DNA of 64,000 nt from JAIVJG01 sp964236735. GTDB lineage: Bacteria; Acidobacteriota; Blastocatellia; Pyrinomonadales; Pyrinomonadaceae. Of this stretch, positions 1-8,043 are shown piece after piece. The notes beneath the pieces are model-generated. The model saw nothing but the letters and a program-made list of their open reading frames with translations, was not told where the DNA came from and did not search any database. The stretch is taken from contig CAXSFM010000021.1 of the NCBI GenBank assembly GCA_964236735.1, positions 1 through 64,000 of the forward strand. The letters are read 5' to 3'. Every line of letters begins with the position of its first letter. The first letter of the stretch is position 1. The translations under genes were made by a program, and so were the position numbers.

Positions 1-155
1 ACAAGTAATCATATCAAGCATTATATCGCTGTCTGCTTTGATTTAGACAGTCCCTCTATAGTTAGATATAGTGACGTTAGAAGTGGGCAGCAAAAGCGAA
101 TCGTTGAGAGCAAGGGCAAGTGCGACAGAGACAGAGCGGCTTGTCGAAGCATCGT

Positions 156-584
156 TCAAGGAGGCGTCTGCTTGGCGTAAGTTGTTGTTGCAGTTGAGAC
201 AAGCGCGTCGCTTGCGTCTCTCACCTCGACTGCGACGATGGCGATGCGACGACCGTCACGCAGTACCCGCGCGATAGCCCTGATCTGGCCGCCGGTGACG
301 GGGCGCAGATAATGGATGGTGAGATCAACCGTTACCGTGCGTTGAGCGGGTTCCAGCAGAGTGTGGACGGCGAAAGCTGCCGCCGTATCAATCAGAGATG
401 CCAGCGCGCCGCCGTGCAGGATGTCGCCCATGCGCGTCAAGTCCGGGCGCAGGTCGAGCGTGAAGATGGCCGCGCCGCGCGTGGCCGACTCGAACTCCAT
501 GCCGAGCAAGCGCGCGAAGGGGACGAGCGCGAAGGCGTCGCGCAGTTGCCTCATCTCTGCTTCTGTCAGTTCGTCTTCTTTCAA
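156..584 (-). CDS. PaaI-type hotdog-fold thioesterase
   Basis: A 142-residue protein of the single-hotdog acyl-CoA thioesterase family (PaaI/YbdB type). Such enzymes hydrolyse acyl- or aryl-CoA thioesters in the cytoplasm. The core signature, the segment GDILHGGALASLIDTAA around residues 52-68, is the glycine-rich turn plus the catalytic hotdog helix. It is followed by a beta-strand region containing VDLTIHYLRP. The start is a TTG whose last two bases are shared with the TGA stop of the upstream ybjQ-like gene, so the two are probably translationally coupled. The substrate cannot be read from the sequence. Family assignment is firm; the role is inferred. Confidence 0.85.
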   Translation of the reverse strand: MKEDELTEAEMRQLRDAFALVPFARLLGMEFESATRGAAIFTLDLRPDLTRMGDILHGGALASLIDTAAAFAVHTLLEPAQRTVTVDLTIHYLRPVTGGQIRAIARVLRDGRRIAIVAVEVRDASDALVSTATTTYAKQTPP

Positions 585-994
585 GAGCTGTAGATGCCTG
601 TCTCCTCTAACGGCTCGACTGTGACCGCCGTGCCGTAGGCGAGAACTTCCGTGATGCCGTTGCCGAGTTCCGTCGCGTCATAGCGCGCGCCGATGATGGC
701 GTTCGCGCCGAGTTCGGTGGCGTGCTGAACCATAATCTCGAAAGCATCGGCGCGCGTCTGTTCGCAGAGGCGCGTCCATGCGGTGATGTTGCCGCCGATC
801 ATCGAGTTGAAGACCGCGCCGATGTTGACGAACAGATTTCGCGAGCGGACGACGATGCCGCGCACGATGCCCAGATTTTGCCGGACGCGGTAGCCCGGCA
901 TCTCGAAGGCCGTCGTGACCATGTGGTGCGAGACGGTGTAGCGCGGCGCGCTGACATTGTAGGGGACACGTTTCTGGAGCGGATCGTTATTCAT
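581..994 (-). CDS. YbjQ-family (DUF74) protein
   Basis: A 137-residue member of the YbjQ/UPF0145 family, which forms pentameric rings of unknown function and is sometimes labelled heavy-metal-binding. Family hallmarks are the strand VRGIVVRSRN (about residues 44-53), the glycine-rich GGNITAW and the late ELGANAIIGARYD segment. The N-terminus is longer than in minimal homologues: about 35 residues precede the first conserved strand. It overlaps the downstream thioesterase start, which suggests a two-gene transcript. No metal ligands can be pointed to with confidence. Confidence 0.85.
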   Translation of the reverse strand: MNNDPLQKRVPYNVSAPRYTVSHHMVTTAFEMPGYRVRQNLGIVRGIVVRSRNLFVNIGAVFNSMIGGNITAWTRLCEQTRADAFEIMVQHATELGANAIIGARYDATELGNGITEVLAYGTAVTVEPLEETGIYSS

Positions 995-1064
995 GGAGAG
1001 AACTCCTCAAAAGAATATAGAAGGACTTTCAAGCGTGATTCCGTCGCACATCAATCACCTGTCA

Positions 1065-1493
1065 TTAACCAAAGAGGCTGGGCTGTGAAGAGTCGGGCGC
1101 GTCTTCGTCGCTCGCAAACTCTTCGGGCGTCCAGCGATAGACGCCGAGATCGCAACGCCCGCGCGCGTCAAAGGCGACGCCTTCTTCTTCGAGCATCCGC
1201 TGCTGCTTGTCGGGCGGGAGCAGCACGCGACCCGTAGAGCACGCGCCCTGCGCGTTGATGACGCGCTGCCACGGATCAGTTTCTTCCGCCGAGTGCATGA
1301 CGAAACCGATGGTGCGCGCCGTGTAGCCTTCGCCGAGTAGCTCCGCGAGTTGGCCGTATGTCATCACGCGACCGGGAGGGATGCGCCGCACGATTTCATA
1401 AACGCGCGCGCGATACCCCTGCGAGTTTACGTCGGCGGGAGATTCTTTCGCTTCGTTCAGCGAGGCGTTTTGGGTGTTGTGTTTTTTGTCCAT
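1065..1493 (-). CDS. alkyltransferase-like (ATL/MGMT-family) DNA-binding protein
   Basis: The O6-alkylguanine-DNA alkyltransferase fold is clear in the helix-turn-helix segment (VYEIVRRIPPGRVMTYGQLA, about residues 31-50). The active-site PCHR motif of true alkyltransferases is replaced by PWQRV (Trp at residue 75), the signature of ATL proteins such as E. coli YbaZ. ATLs bind and flip O6-alkylguanine and hand the lesion to nucleotide excision repair rather than dealkylating it. uvrA lies elsewhere in this window. The ATG at 1493 is preferred because codons further upstream belong to the reading of the broken HEAT-type gene, with which this gene overlaps by about 37 bp. The protein is 142 residues. 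Confidence 0.88.
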   Translation of the reverse strand: MDKKHNTQNASLNEAKESPADVNSQGYRARVYEIVRRIPPGRVMTYGQLAELLGEGYTARTIGFVMHSAEETDPWQRVINAQGACSTGRVLLPPDKQQRMLEEEGVAFDARGRCDLGVYRWTPEEFASDEDAPDSSQPSLFG

Positions 1494-1696
1494 CGTTTTT
1501 TGAAAGTTGTGCGGCGCGCACTCCACCACTCGCGCCACTCTTCGATTGCACGTTCGCGTTCCGCCTGCGAAGCCGCAGGGCGAAAACTCAGTCAAGTATT
1601 AGTCGCATCACGCAGGCACATTTCGGCGAGGAAACGCACGCGCAAGTCTTCGCTCGACAGTTGCTCGATCAAATCGGGAATCGAACGCTCTGACAT
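1457..1696 (-). pseudogene. small HEAT-type protein interrupted by an in-frame TGA
   Basis: From an ATG at 1696 the reading frame gives a HEAT-like helix pair (starts MSERSIPDLIEQLSSEDLRV), then TGA at 1592-1594, then continues in the same frame with FRPAASQAERERAIEEWREW and a TGA stop at 1457-1459. The second part looks like the end of HEAT-repeat proteins, where a phenylalanine/glycine-rich loop leads to a Trp-rich helix. Joined, the two halves make a 79-codon, single-domain protein. The simplest reading is a nonsense mutation. A sequencing error is possible. There is no sign of a selenocysteine element, and Cys would not be expected there. Confidence 0.55.
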
Positions 1697-1758
1697 GAGC
1701 GCGCGCTCGCCAGCGAAATTTTTCCCTGAAGCGTCGAACATTGAACTCTCTCTCTCGC

Positions 1759-2136
1759 TCAAATATTTTGTAGCTCGGCGACCGTCCGCTCGTTGCGGAC
1801 GTTGCCGGTATTCAACACGCTCTTTGGCTCCAGCAGGACGACGTGCGCCTCTTCTTCCGCGATGGGCAGATGCTCGACGCCTCTGGGAATAATGACGAAC
1901 TCGCCCTCTTCGAGTTGGATGTCCCGGTCACGCAGGCGAATCAACAGGCGGCCTTTGACGACGAGAAATAACTCGTCCTCATCTTCGTGTTTGTGCCAGA
2001 CAAACTCGCCTTTCAACTTCACGAGCTTGACGTAAGAGTCGTTCAACTCGCCCGCGATCTTCGGACTCCAGCAATCCTCGAAAAGCACGAATTTGGCGTC
2101 AAGATTGACCTTTTCTATGTTCGACTCCTGAGACAT
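1759..2136 (-). CDS. cupin-domain protein
   Basis: A 125-residue single-domain cupin. Motif 1 is visible as WHKHEDEDELFLVVKGRL (about residues 47-64), with two His and Glu residues that normally bind a divalent metal. Motif 2 is the segment GEFVIIPRGVEHLPIAEE. These small cupins are often sugar- or oxidised-metabolite-binding enzymes or mannose-6-phosphate-isomerase-like proteins, but the substrate is not evident here. It lies 38 bp downstream of the cyclase-family gene on the same strand, so co-transcription is likely. Confidence 0.85.
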   Translation of the reverse strand: MSQESNIEKVNLDAKFVLFEDCWSPKIAGELNDSYVKLVKLKGEFVWHKHEDEDELFLVVKGRLLIRLRDRDIQLEEGEFVIIPRGVEHLPIAEEEAHVVLLEPKSVLNTGNVRNERTVAELQNI

Positions 2137-2174
2137 AAGCTGCTTCCAACAAGATGATAATGATAGATTGAGAC

Positions 2175-2822
2175 TTAATCCAACGTGCGTAAGACCGCGC
2201 GCGCGGGTGCGCCGTCACCGCTTCCGGCGACGATCTTAAGCGGCAGACAAATCAACTCGTACACGCCCGCCGCGACTCCGCGCAGGTCGAGTCCCTCGAT
2301 GATGACGACATCTTGCTTGAGCAACGTGAGATGCGTCGCGAAATTTTTCGAGCCGAACTCTTCAACCGATAGATAATCCACACCGACGAGCCGCGCGCCG
2401 CGTTCAACGAGCGCACGAGCGCCGTCGTCAGCGATGTAAGTGAAGTCTTCGCGGAACTCGCCGCGCGCATCTTTCCAGAAAGCAGAGTTGCGCGTCTTGA
2501 AGAGCACGCGAGTCGTCCCGACGGGCACGCGCGCGTTGACGTGTCCGGCATCAATGGCGCGCACATCTTCCGGCAGTTCGATGACGCGCGCCTCGCCGAT
2601 AAGCACGTCGAGCGAGAGAGCGGGAACGCCGCGCGCCTCTTCGATGAAATGCGCGGGCGCATCAACGTGCGTCGCCGTATGCGCGCCGAAGTGAAGCAGC
2701 GTGACGTTGGCCGCGTCGCCCTTCGCGAGCGACGACCACGCGGAGATTTCGATGCCCGGATCGCCCGGATATGTCGGCGTCTCGCCCGGCGTGATCGCCA
2801 CGCTGATGTCATAAATCGGCAT
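2175..2822 (-). CDS. cyclase-family hydrolase (kynurenine formamidase-like)
   Basis: A 215-residue protein of the metal-dependent cyclase/KynB superfamily. The hallmark H-x-G-T-H-x-D-x-P-x-H-F motif appears as HFGAHTATHVDAPAHF (about residues 45-60), with the Thr of GTH replaced by Ala-His. Downstream are the conserved GVDYLSVEEF and HLTLLKQDVVIIEGL segments. Family members are arylformamidases or isatin hydrolases that use zinc or manganese. Without other kynurenine genes nearby, a tryptophan-degradation role is only possible. It is divergent from mqnA with about 210 bp between them, which must hold both promoters. Confidence 0.8.
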   Translation of the reverse strand: MPIYDISVAITPGETPTYPGDPGIEISAWSSLAKGDAANVTLLHFGAHTATHVDAPAHFIEEARGVPALSLDVLIGEARVIELPEDVRAIDAGHVNARVPVGTTRVLFKTRNSAFWKDARGEFREDFTYIADDGARALVERGARLVGVDYLSVEEFGSKNFATHLTLLKQDVVIIEGLDLRGVAAGVYELICLPLKIVAGSGDGAPARAVLRTLD

Positions 2823-3032
2823 AAATAAAACACGAAAGATGTCGCGCTCAGGCGCATCTAAACTTCGTCAACTGACATTCGTTAATTGACAGGAAACACT
2901 GTACTGGTAGCCTCAAAATGCTGTCAACGCGGCTTGATGTTGACGGGCGAAGCCATGCGTTGCGGCGTTGCGAGGTATTGCGTTAGCATCAGTTGTCCGG
3001 TTCGCCGCCGCCGCGGAGACTGTGCGGATTAA

Positions 3033-3893
3033 GTGAGCGAAGAGATCATCAACAAAATGTCTGAGGGTGAGCTTCCACGCATCGCGGCGTCGAGTTATTT
3101 GAATACCGCGCCGCTCATCTGGAGTTTCGCGCGCGGCTCGCGGCGTGATGAAGTGTACTTGCTGACCGACACGGCTCCGGCGCGTTGCGCTGAAATGCTG
3201 GCGCACGGGACAGTGGACGCGGCGCTCGTGCCGGTCATCGAGTATCAGCGTCTGCCGGATGTCGTGGTCGTACACGGAGTCTGCGTCGGCGCGCGCGAAC
3301 TGGTGCAGAGCGTGGTGCTGGTGACGCGAGATAGAGAACTCCCGGATGTTGAGTCGGTCGCGCTCGATACATCGTCGCGCACTTCTGCCGCGCTCGTGGA
3401 AATAATCTTCCGCGAATTTCTGGGTCGCCGTCCACGTCTCACACAGTCCGAGCCGGACTTGATGAAAATGTTGAGCGAGCATGACGCGGCGTTGCTCATC
3501 GGCGATCCGGCGATGACTTTCCCGCGCGAGAATTTGCGCGTCTATGATTTGGCGCAACTCTGGCGCGAATACACAGGCTTGGGGTTCGTCTTTGCGATGT
3601 GGATGACGCGCGCCGCGGGGCGTGAGAAAATCAGTGCGGTGGATTTCGCCGCCGCGCGTGACGAGGGACTGGCGCACGCGGAAGAAATCGCGGCGGAATA
3701 CGAGCGAGAGTTGGGACGAACGCGCGCAGAGTTGCTTGCCTACCTGCGCGAAAATATCTGCTTTACGCTTGACGAAGAGATGCGCGCCGGACTCGAACTC
3801 TTTTATCAACTCGCATACCGGCATGGCATGATTGAGACAGCGCGTCCTTTGAAGTTTGTGGGCGAGCATCAAGCGGCAACGAAAGGGAAGTAA
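3033..3893 (+). CDS. mqnA: chorismate dehydratase (futalosine menaquinone pathway)
   Basis: MqnA converts chorismate to 3-enolpyruvyl-benzoate, the first step of the futalosine route to menaquinone. The family start, RIAASSYLNTAPLIWSF, and the later SVALDTSSRTSAALVEIIFREFL and LLIGDPAMTF segments are characteristic of its periplasmic-binding-protein-like fold. Length (286 residues from GTG 3033, 278 from ATG 3057) is normal. The GTG is taken as start, but neither candidate has a strong ribosome-binding site. It is followed after 7 bp by a sensor kinase gene and then by mqnC on the same strand, so the three are likely one transcript. Confidence 0.93.
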   Translation: MSEEIINKMSEGELPRIAASSYLNTAPLIWSFARGSRRDEVYLLTDTAPARCAEMLAHGTVDAALVPVIEYQRLPDVVVVHGVCVGARELVQSVVLVTRDRELPDVESVALDTSSRTSAALVEIIFREFLGRRPRLTQSEPDLMKMLSEHDAALLIGDPAMTFPRENLRVYDLAQLWREYTGLGFVFAMWMTRAAGREKISAVDFAAARDEGLAHAEEIAAEYERELGRTRAELLAYLRENICFTLDEEMRAGLELFYQLAYRHGMIETARPLKFVGEHQAATKGK

Positions 3894-3900
3894 AAAGTAT

Positions 3901-5046
3901 ATGAGCACCAGCGAGAACATGATTTCACAGGATGAGCCGCAGATTGATTTTGCCACGCTCGACCTGCTGCCCTACGGCATTATCGTGACCAACGAACAGG
4001 GCACGGTTCTTTACTACAACTCGCGCGAGGAGAAAATCTCGCAACGCCCGCGCGCGTCTGTGCTCGGCAAAAACTTTTTCACAGAGGTCGCGCCCTGCAC
4101 GCAGGTGCAAGAATTCTACGGTCGCTTTCACGAGACGATGCGCGAAAAGGGACTCGTCGCGAATTTCCGTTTCGTCTTCCCGTTCGCCGAACAGCCGCGC
4201 AAAGTTGACATCACGCTCACCAGCTTCGACAACAACGGCGAGTTATTGTGTCTCATCTCCGTCGGCGACCTGACCGAGCGCGACACTTTGCGCGAACGCA
4301 TCCTGCGCTCGGAGCGTCTGAGCGAGCTGGGCGAAGTGTCCGCCGGCGTCGCGCACAATTTCAACAATTTGTTGACGGTGATTCGCGGCAACACCGAATT
4401 GTTATTACGGAAACTTCCCGCCGATGCTCCCGGCAGAGAGCGCGCGGAGATCATTCTCAAAGCCAGCCATGACGGGGAAGAGATGGTGCGTCGCATCCGC
4501 GCAGCCGCGCGGCAGGAACCTGAGCCGGCGGAAAATATGTCGGACGCAGATTTGAACGCGCTCATCAACGATTCCATCAAGTTCGCGGAAGATTACATGC
4601 GCGAGGCGGAGCAGGGACGCGGAGTGAAGATCGCCCTTAAGACTGAACTCGCGCCGTCTCTGCCGCATGTGCGCGCCAGCGAGAGCGAGTTGCGCGAAGT
4701 CTTCGTCAACCTCTTGCGAAACGCCGTTGACGCGATGGCTGTGGACGGGAGCATCACGATTCGCAGTTATGCAGGCGACGGTCTCAGCTTCGTGGAGGTG
4801 AGCGACGCCGGGCAGGGGATGAGCGCGGAAGTGCTCGGCAAAATTTTCAGGCCGCTCTTTACCACCAAAGGCGAGCGCGGCACGGGCATGGGACTTGCAA
4901 CCTGCTACGGCATCGTCCGGCGGCACGGCGGCGAGATTGAAGTGAGAAGCACGGAAGGTGCGGGCACAACTTTCATCGTGCGCCTGCCTTCCGCTGCCGC
5001 AGACGCGCTGCCGCAAGGTTCGTCGTCGTCATCAACAGGAAGTTGA
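3901..5046 (+). CDS. histidine kinase with a photoactive-yellow-protein-type PAS domain
   Basis: This is a 381-residue soluble sensor kinase. Residues about 17-125 form a PAS domain that aligns without gaps to the chromophore pocket of Halorhodospira photoactive yellow protein (PYP). Tyr39, Glu43, Ser47, Arg49 and Cys66 match PYP Tyr42, Glu46, Thr50, Arg52 and Cys69, and the GKNFF-x3-APCT-x4-EFYG-x-F segment is nearly the PYP sequence. A short helix leads to a DHp domain with H152 (HNFNNLL) and an HATPase domain (Asn274, DAGQG at 302-306, GTGMGLA at 327-333). No transmembrane segment is visible. PYP binds p-coumarate through the cysteine and senses blue light. Whether this one binds a chromophore is not known. 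The low-complexity tail is Ser-rich. It sits between mqnA and mqnC, and no partner response regulator is adjacent. Confidence 0.88.
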   Translation: MSTSENMISQDEPQIDFATLDLLPYGIIVTNEQGTVLYYNSREEKISQRPRASVLGKNFFTEVAPCTQVQEFYGRFHETMREKGLVANFRFVFPFAEQPRKVDITLTSFDNNGELLCLISVGDLTERDTLRERILRSERLSELGEVSAGVAHNFNNLLTVIRGNTELLLRKLPADAPGRERAEIILKASHDGEEMVRRIRAAARQEPEPAENMSDADLNALINDSIKFAEDYMREAEQGRGVKIALKTELAPSLPHVRASESELREVFVNLLRNAVDAMAVDGSITIRSYAGDGLSFVEVSDAGQGMSAEVLGKIFRPLFTTKGERGTGMGLATCYGIVRRHGGEIEVRSTEGAGTTFIVRLPSAAADALPQGSSSSSTGS

Positions 5047-5111
5047 GTCGTTTGGCAATTTGCCGATGCGTGGCTTCGTGTCTCGCAGTTTGAAAAACCG
5101 GTCATAAATAG

Positions 5112-6263
5112 ATGAGCAACAATCTGGATATTCAACCGATACTTGATCGCGTGTTGGCGGGCGTACGTTTGACGGCGGACGATTGCGCGACGCTGCTTCA
5201 ATCACACGACATCGCGCGCATCGGCGTCGCCGCCGACGAAGTGCGGAAGCGCAAGCACGCGGCAGGCATCGTCACGTACATCATTGACCGCAACATCAAT
5301 TACACGAACGTCTGCAACGTCGTCTGCACGTTCTGCGCTTTCTACCGTCGTCCCGGCAAGCCGGACACTTATGTCAGGACGCTCGAAGAAATTTATCAGA
5401 AGATTGACGAGACCATCGCGCTCGGCGGCACGGGCGTCTTGATGCAGGGCGGACTGCACCCGGATTTCGGCATCGAGTGGTACGAAGACCTTCTGCGCGC
5501 GCTGCACGCGAAGTACCCGAACTTTCAACTGCACTGCTTCTCGCCGCCGGAGATACACAACATACATCTCATCTCCGGCCTCTCGTATGAAGAAATTATG
5601 ACGCGCCTGAAAGCCGCCGGACTTTATTCTCTGCCGGGCGGCGGCGGCGAAATTCTGGACGACGAAGTGCGTAAGCGCGTCTCAACGAAATGCACGACGC
5701 AAGAGTGGCTCGACGTGATGCGCGCCGTGCATAAAGTTGGTTTGCGCTCGACGGCGACGATGATGTTCGGCATCGGCGATCAGATTGAGCATCGCGTTCG
5801 ACACTTGCAGCGAGTCCGCGATGTGCAGGACGAGACGGGCGGCTTCACGGCGTTCATCCCGTGGACGTTTCAGCGCGAGAACACCGCGCTCGGTCGTCGC
5901 ATCACGGAAGAGCCGACCGGCGTTGACTATCTCAAGATGCTCGCCGTTTCGCGGCTCTTCCTCGATAACATCGAACACATCCAGTCTTCGTGGTTGACGC
6001 AGGGCTTAAGGCTCGGACAACTCGCGCTCCGCTTCGGCGCGGACGACATGGGTTCGGTGATGATCGAGGAAAACGTCGTCTCGGCGGCAGGCGCGCACAA
6101 CGAGGCGGACGAGAAGATGCTGCGTTACCTGATTCGCGAAGCGGGCTTCACGCCGCAACAACGCGACATTCTCTACCGACACATTAACCGTGAGGAATCA
6201 GTCCGCTCGGACGCGAGCGACTCGGCGACGTTGCGCGAATTGACGGTCGCGTTCGCCGACTAA
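5112..6263 (+). CDS. mqnC: cyclic dehypoxanthinyl futalosine synthase (radical SAM)
   Basis: MqnC cyclises dehypoxanthine futalosine in the futalosine menaquinone pathway. The radical SAM iron-sulfur motif CNVVCTFCAF (C-x3-C-x2-C) lies near residue 70, followed by the GGTGVLMQGGLHPD segment typical of the MqnC/CofH group. At 383 residues it is of usual size. The ATG at 5112 gives the expected family N-terminus, although no good Shine-Dalgarno precedes it. It is the third gene of the apparent mqnA-kinase-mqnC unit. mqnB, mqnD and mqnE are not in this window. Confidence 0.93.
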   Translation: MSNNLDIQPILDRVLAGVRLTADDCATLLQSHDIARIGVAADEVRKRKHAAGIVTYIIDRNINYTNVCNVVCTFCAFYRRPGKPDTYVRTLEEIYQKIDETIALGGTGVLMQGGLHPDFGIEWYEDLLRALHAKYPNFQLHCFSPPEIHNIHLISGLSYEEIMTRLKAAGLYSLPGGGGEILDDEVRKRVSTKCTTQEWLDVMRAVHKVGLRSTATMMFGIGDQIEHRVRHLQRVRDVQDETGGFTAFIPWTFQRENTALGRRITEEPTGVDYLKMLAVSRLFLDNIEHIQSSWLTQGLRLGQLALRFGADDMGSVMIEENVVSAAGAHNEADEKMLRYLIREAGFTPQQRDILYRHINREESVRSDASDSATLRELTVAFAD

Positions 6264-6324
6264 ATGGATTCACGCGCGCATCTCAATCACCACGTCGCGT
6301 AATCTTCCCATTCAATTTCGCATA

Positions 6325-6927
6325 TCAGATGACGGGCACATGCCGTTTGGCTGCGTCGAGCATGTGTCCCCAAACCTTTTCGCCCCAGTCTTGCTTAATT
6401 TGCTCCACCTCAGCCTGAAACGAGGGCAAGGCGGCAAACGCTCTGGGCGGTGTGATGACGTTCGCGCCGGGCAGATTGATAAGCCATGACATCACTTTCT
6501 GTAAAATTGCCAAGCTTGTTCCATCGTAGGTCGCGGGATCGAAGCCGGACAAGTCTGAGATGTATCTTTGATAGGCGTGCCCTGCCTTCACCAGCGGAAA
6601 CCATTCGTGTTGATTTTTCTTTCCCACGTCCTTGTAGTACAGCGCCATCGCCATGCCGAGTTCCAGAGGCATGTTGAAGCGCGCGAGTTGCTCGTCGCCC
6701 TCGCCGCGACAGCGTGATAAATCGTGGATCGAGTATTTCGAGCCGAAGAGCGTCCGGGTGATGCGCTCGATGCGCGAGACGCCGCCCGCGCTTCCCGCCT
6801 CAATCGCGCTGCGCGGCACGAGGCCGCAACACACGACGGCGAAAAAGATGGCATTGAAAAGCGGCTCGAAGTCGTCATCGTAAGGGCAGTTGATGAAGAC
6901 TGATTTGGCTGGATCAATAGGAGTCAT
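6325..6927 (-). CDS. uncharacterised Rossmann-like protein partnered with a TIR gene
   Basis: A protein of about 200 residues whose N-terminus reads SVFINCPYDDDFEPLFNAI, then a Cys-rich hydrophobic strand, an Arg-rich stretch and SKYSIHDLSRCRG, and later ARFNMPLELGMAMA. I recognise this as a recurring bacterial family with a predicted flavodoxin/TIR-like or nucleoside-deoxyribosyltransferase-like core, but I know of no assigned function. It is 48 bp downstream of the TIR gene on the same strand (9 bp if the upstream ATG at 6966 is used), so the pair is almost certainly co-expressed. By context it may be the second part of a TIR-type defence or NAD-signalling cassette. That is inference. Confidence 0.6.
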   Translation of the reverse strand: MTPIDPAKSVFINCPYDDDFEPLFNAIFFAVVCCGLVPRSAIEAGSAGGVSRIERITRTLFGSKYSIHDLSRCRGEGDEQLARFNMPLELGMAMALYYKDVGKKNQHEWFPLVKAGHAYQRYISDLSGFDPATYDGTSLAILQKVMSWLINLPGANVITPPRAFAALPSFQAEVEQIKQDWGEKVWGHMLDAAKRHVPVI

Positions 6928-6975
6928 ATAATTGGCGCGTCGTGGCGTGGGTGAGAGAGCTCGCAATCATTCGCT

Positions 6976-7512
6976 TCACTCCTCTTTCAGTGCTGCCGCC
7001 ACCGCCCCGATGTAAGAAAGATTCTCGCGCTGTTCAGCCCTCGCCTGTTCGCCCCACGAAATTACTTCGCCCGTGTCCGAATCGGCCACGTTACGCTCGC
7101 TGTTGAGCACGTCGGCGATGTCTCGGACAGCTTTCGGCCAGTCGCGGCGCAGGTCTTTAACTTTGATAACTTGGATTTGCATCTGCTCCGGCTCCGCGCC
7201 CTGTAGAAACTTCGGCAACTCGGCATTGCGGAGGAGCACAGGAATGACTCTCTTGTTTTTGGCCTCCCAGAGCGCATAGAGAATTTCGCTGCTCTTGCGC
7301 CGCGCGACAGAATCCTCTTTGCTCTGTTTATCAATGAGCATGATGATGTTGTCCGCGCTCTCGATGGCCTGTCTGATCTCTTTTTGCCAGTCGTCTCCCG
7401 GCGCGAGATTCTCTTTGTCGAGCCAAGTCGAGATGCCGCTTTCACGCAACGCCTCATCCAGCTTCTCAGCCCATTGGCGACTGCCTGATGAATAAGAAAT
7501 GAAGACGCTCAT
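6976..7512 (-). CDS. TIR-domain protein
   Basis: Residues 1-120 form a TIR domain: SVFISYSS at the start (strand A and BB loop), then DKENLAPGDDWQKEI, DNIIMLID, and the helix with Glu76 in the RRKSSEILYALWEA segment, followed by the strand VIPVLL. Glu76 is in the position of the catalytic glutamate of bacterial TIR NADases. About 55 residues of polar, helix-prone sequence follow and give no recognisable domain. Bacterial TIR proteins commonly cleave NAD+ or make cyclic ADP-ribose signals in antiviral systems. The downstream partner gene supports a cassette. The target and trigger cannot be seen. Confidence 0.83.
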   Translation of the reverse strand: MSVFISYSSGSRQWAEKLDEALRESGISTWLDKENLAPGDDWQKEIRQAIESADNIIMLIDKQSKEDSVARRKSSEILYALWEAKNKRVIPVLLRNAELPKFLQGAEPEQMQIQVIKVKDLRRDWPKAVRDIADVLNSERNVADSDTGEVISWGEQARAEQRENLSYIGAVAAALKEE

Positions 7513-7588
7513 AAATAAAGCTCCCTGTGCCGTATAGATAGCCTGTGCGTAAAGGCGAAACGGACTCGCCGCTAGTTTTCACAGAGGT

Positions 7589-7644
7589 ATTTTAGCATGA
7601 CGGACATGGAGAGCAACAAAGTGCAGCTTCGGCGACTTTGTTGC
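7589..7644 (-). promoter_or_regulatory. TIR-cassette promoter with overlapping inverted repeat
   Basis: On the minus strand TTGCTC (7611-7616) is followed 16 bp later by an extended -10, TGCTAAAAT (TAAAAT at 7589-7594), about 80 bp before the TIR gene start. A perfect 10-bp inverted repeat, GCAACAAAGT, 12-base gap, ACTTTGTTGC (7613-7622 and 7635-7644), overlaps the -35 hexamer. It could be an operator. It could also act as a hairpin ending the upstream small gene, but no T-run follows it. Confidence 0.45.
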
Positions 7645-7670
7645 CTGGAAAAATTTTGTTGAGCGACGAT

Positions 7671-7976
7671 CTACCCGCGCGTGCCTGTGAATTTCATGCG
7701 GGGCGCGATGGCGAGATGGACTTTGATAACGCCGTTCATCGCATCGCCGTCAATTTGTCCTGAGATGTCCGCCTCGTACTGCTGTCCACGAAGTTCGAGC
7801 GCGACGGAAGCCGCGAATTCGTCGCCCGTCGTTTTGAGGTCGCGGAGCGGGGCGTTGCCGAGTTGTGAATTGATTTTGCCGCTCAACGTGTCGCCGTCGC
7901 GCTCGAAGACGAGCGTCGCGGGATGATTGCCGAACGGCGTCGAGACTTCGAGATTCCAGTTGCCCTCTACTTGCAT
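7671..7976 (-). CDS. small lipocalin-like protein of unknown function
   Basis: A 101-residue protein beginning QVEGNWNLEVSTPFG, with alternating beta-strand pattern, DGDTLSGKI and a final APRMKFTGTRG. Short proteins with this G-x-W start and repeated strand-turn units are common in Acidobacteria and resemble small lipocalin or calycin barrels. No signal peptide is visible, so it is probably cytoplasmic. It lies between the TIR promoter and the M16 peptidase genes and shows no clear link to either. Confidence 0.65.
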   Translation of the reverse strand: MQVEGNWNLEVSTPFGNHPATLVFERDGDTLSGKINSQLGNAPLRDLKTTGDEFAASVALELRGQQYEADISGQIDGDAMNGVIKVHLAIAPRMKFTGTRG

Positions 7977-8043
7977 TTACGTTTCTTCTCCCTTGCTGGC
8001 TGTTGATTTTGTCGTAAATTAAATCTCGCCGTCGAGACTCGTC

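Noticed and set aside
1457..1696. Selenocysteine insertion at the TGA
   Set aside because: No adjacent SECIS-like hairpin was seen, the position is not a Cys in the family pattern, and a second unrelated gene has a TAG.
2913..3956. 347-codon minus-strand frame opposite mqnA
   Set aside because: mqnA motifs are unmistakable on the plus strand. The antisense frame has no family signature.
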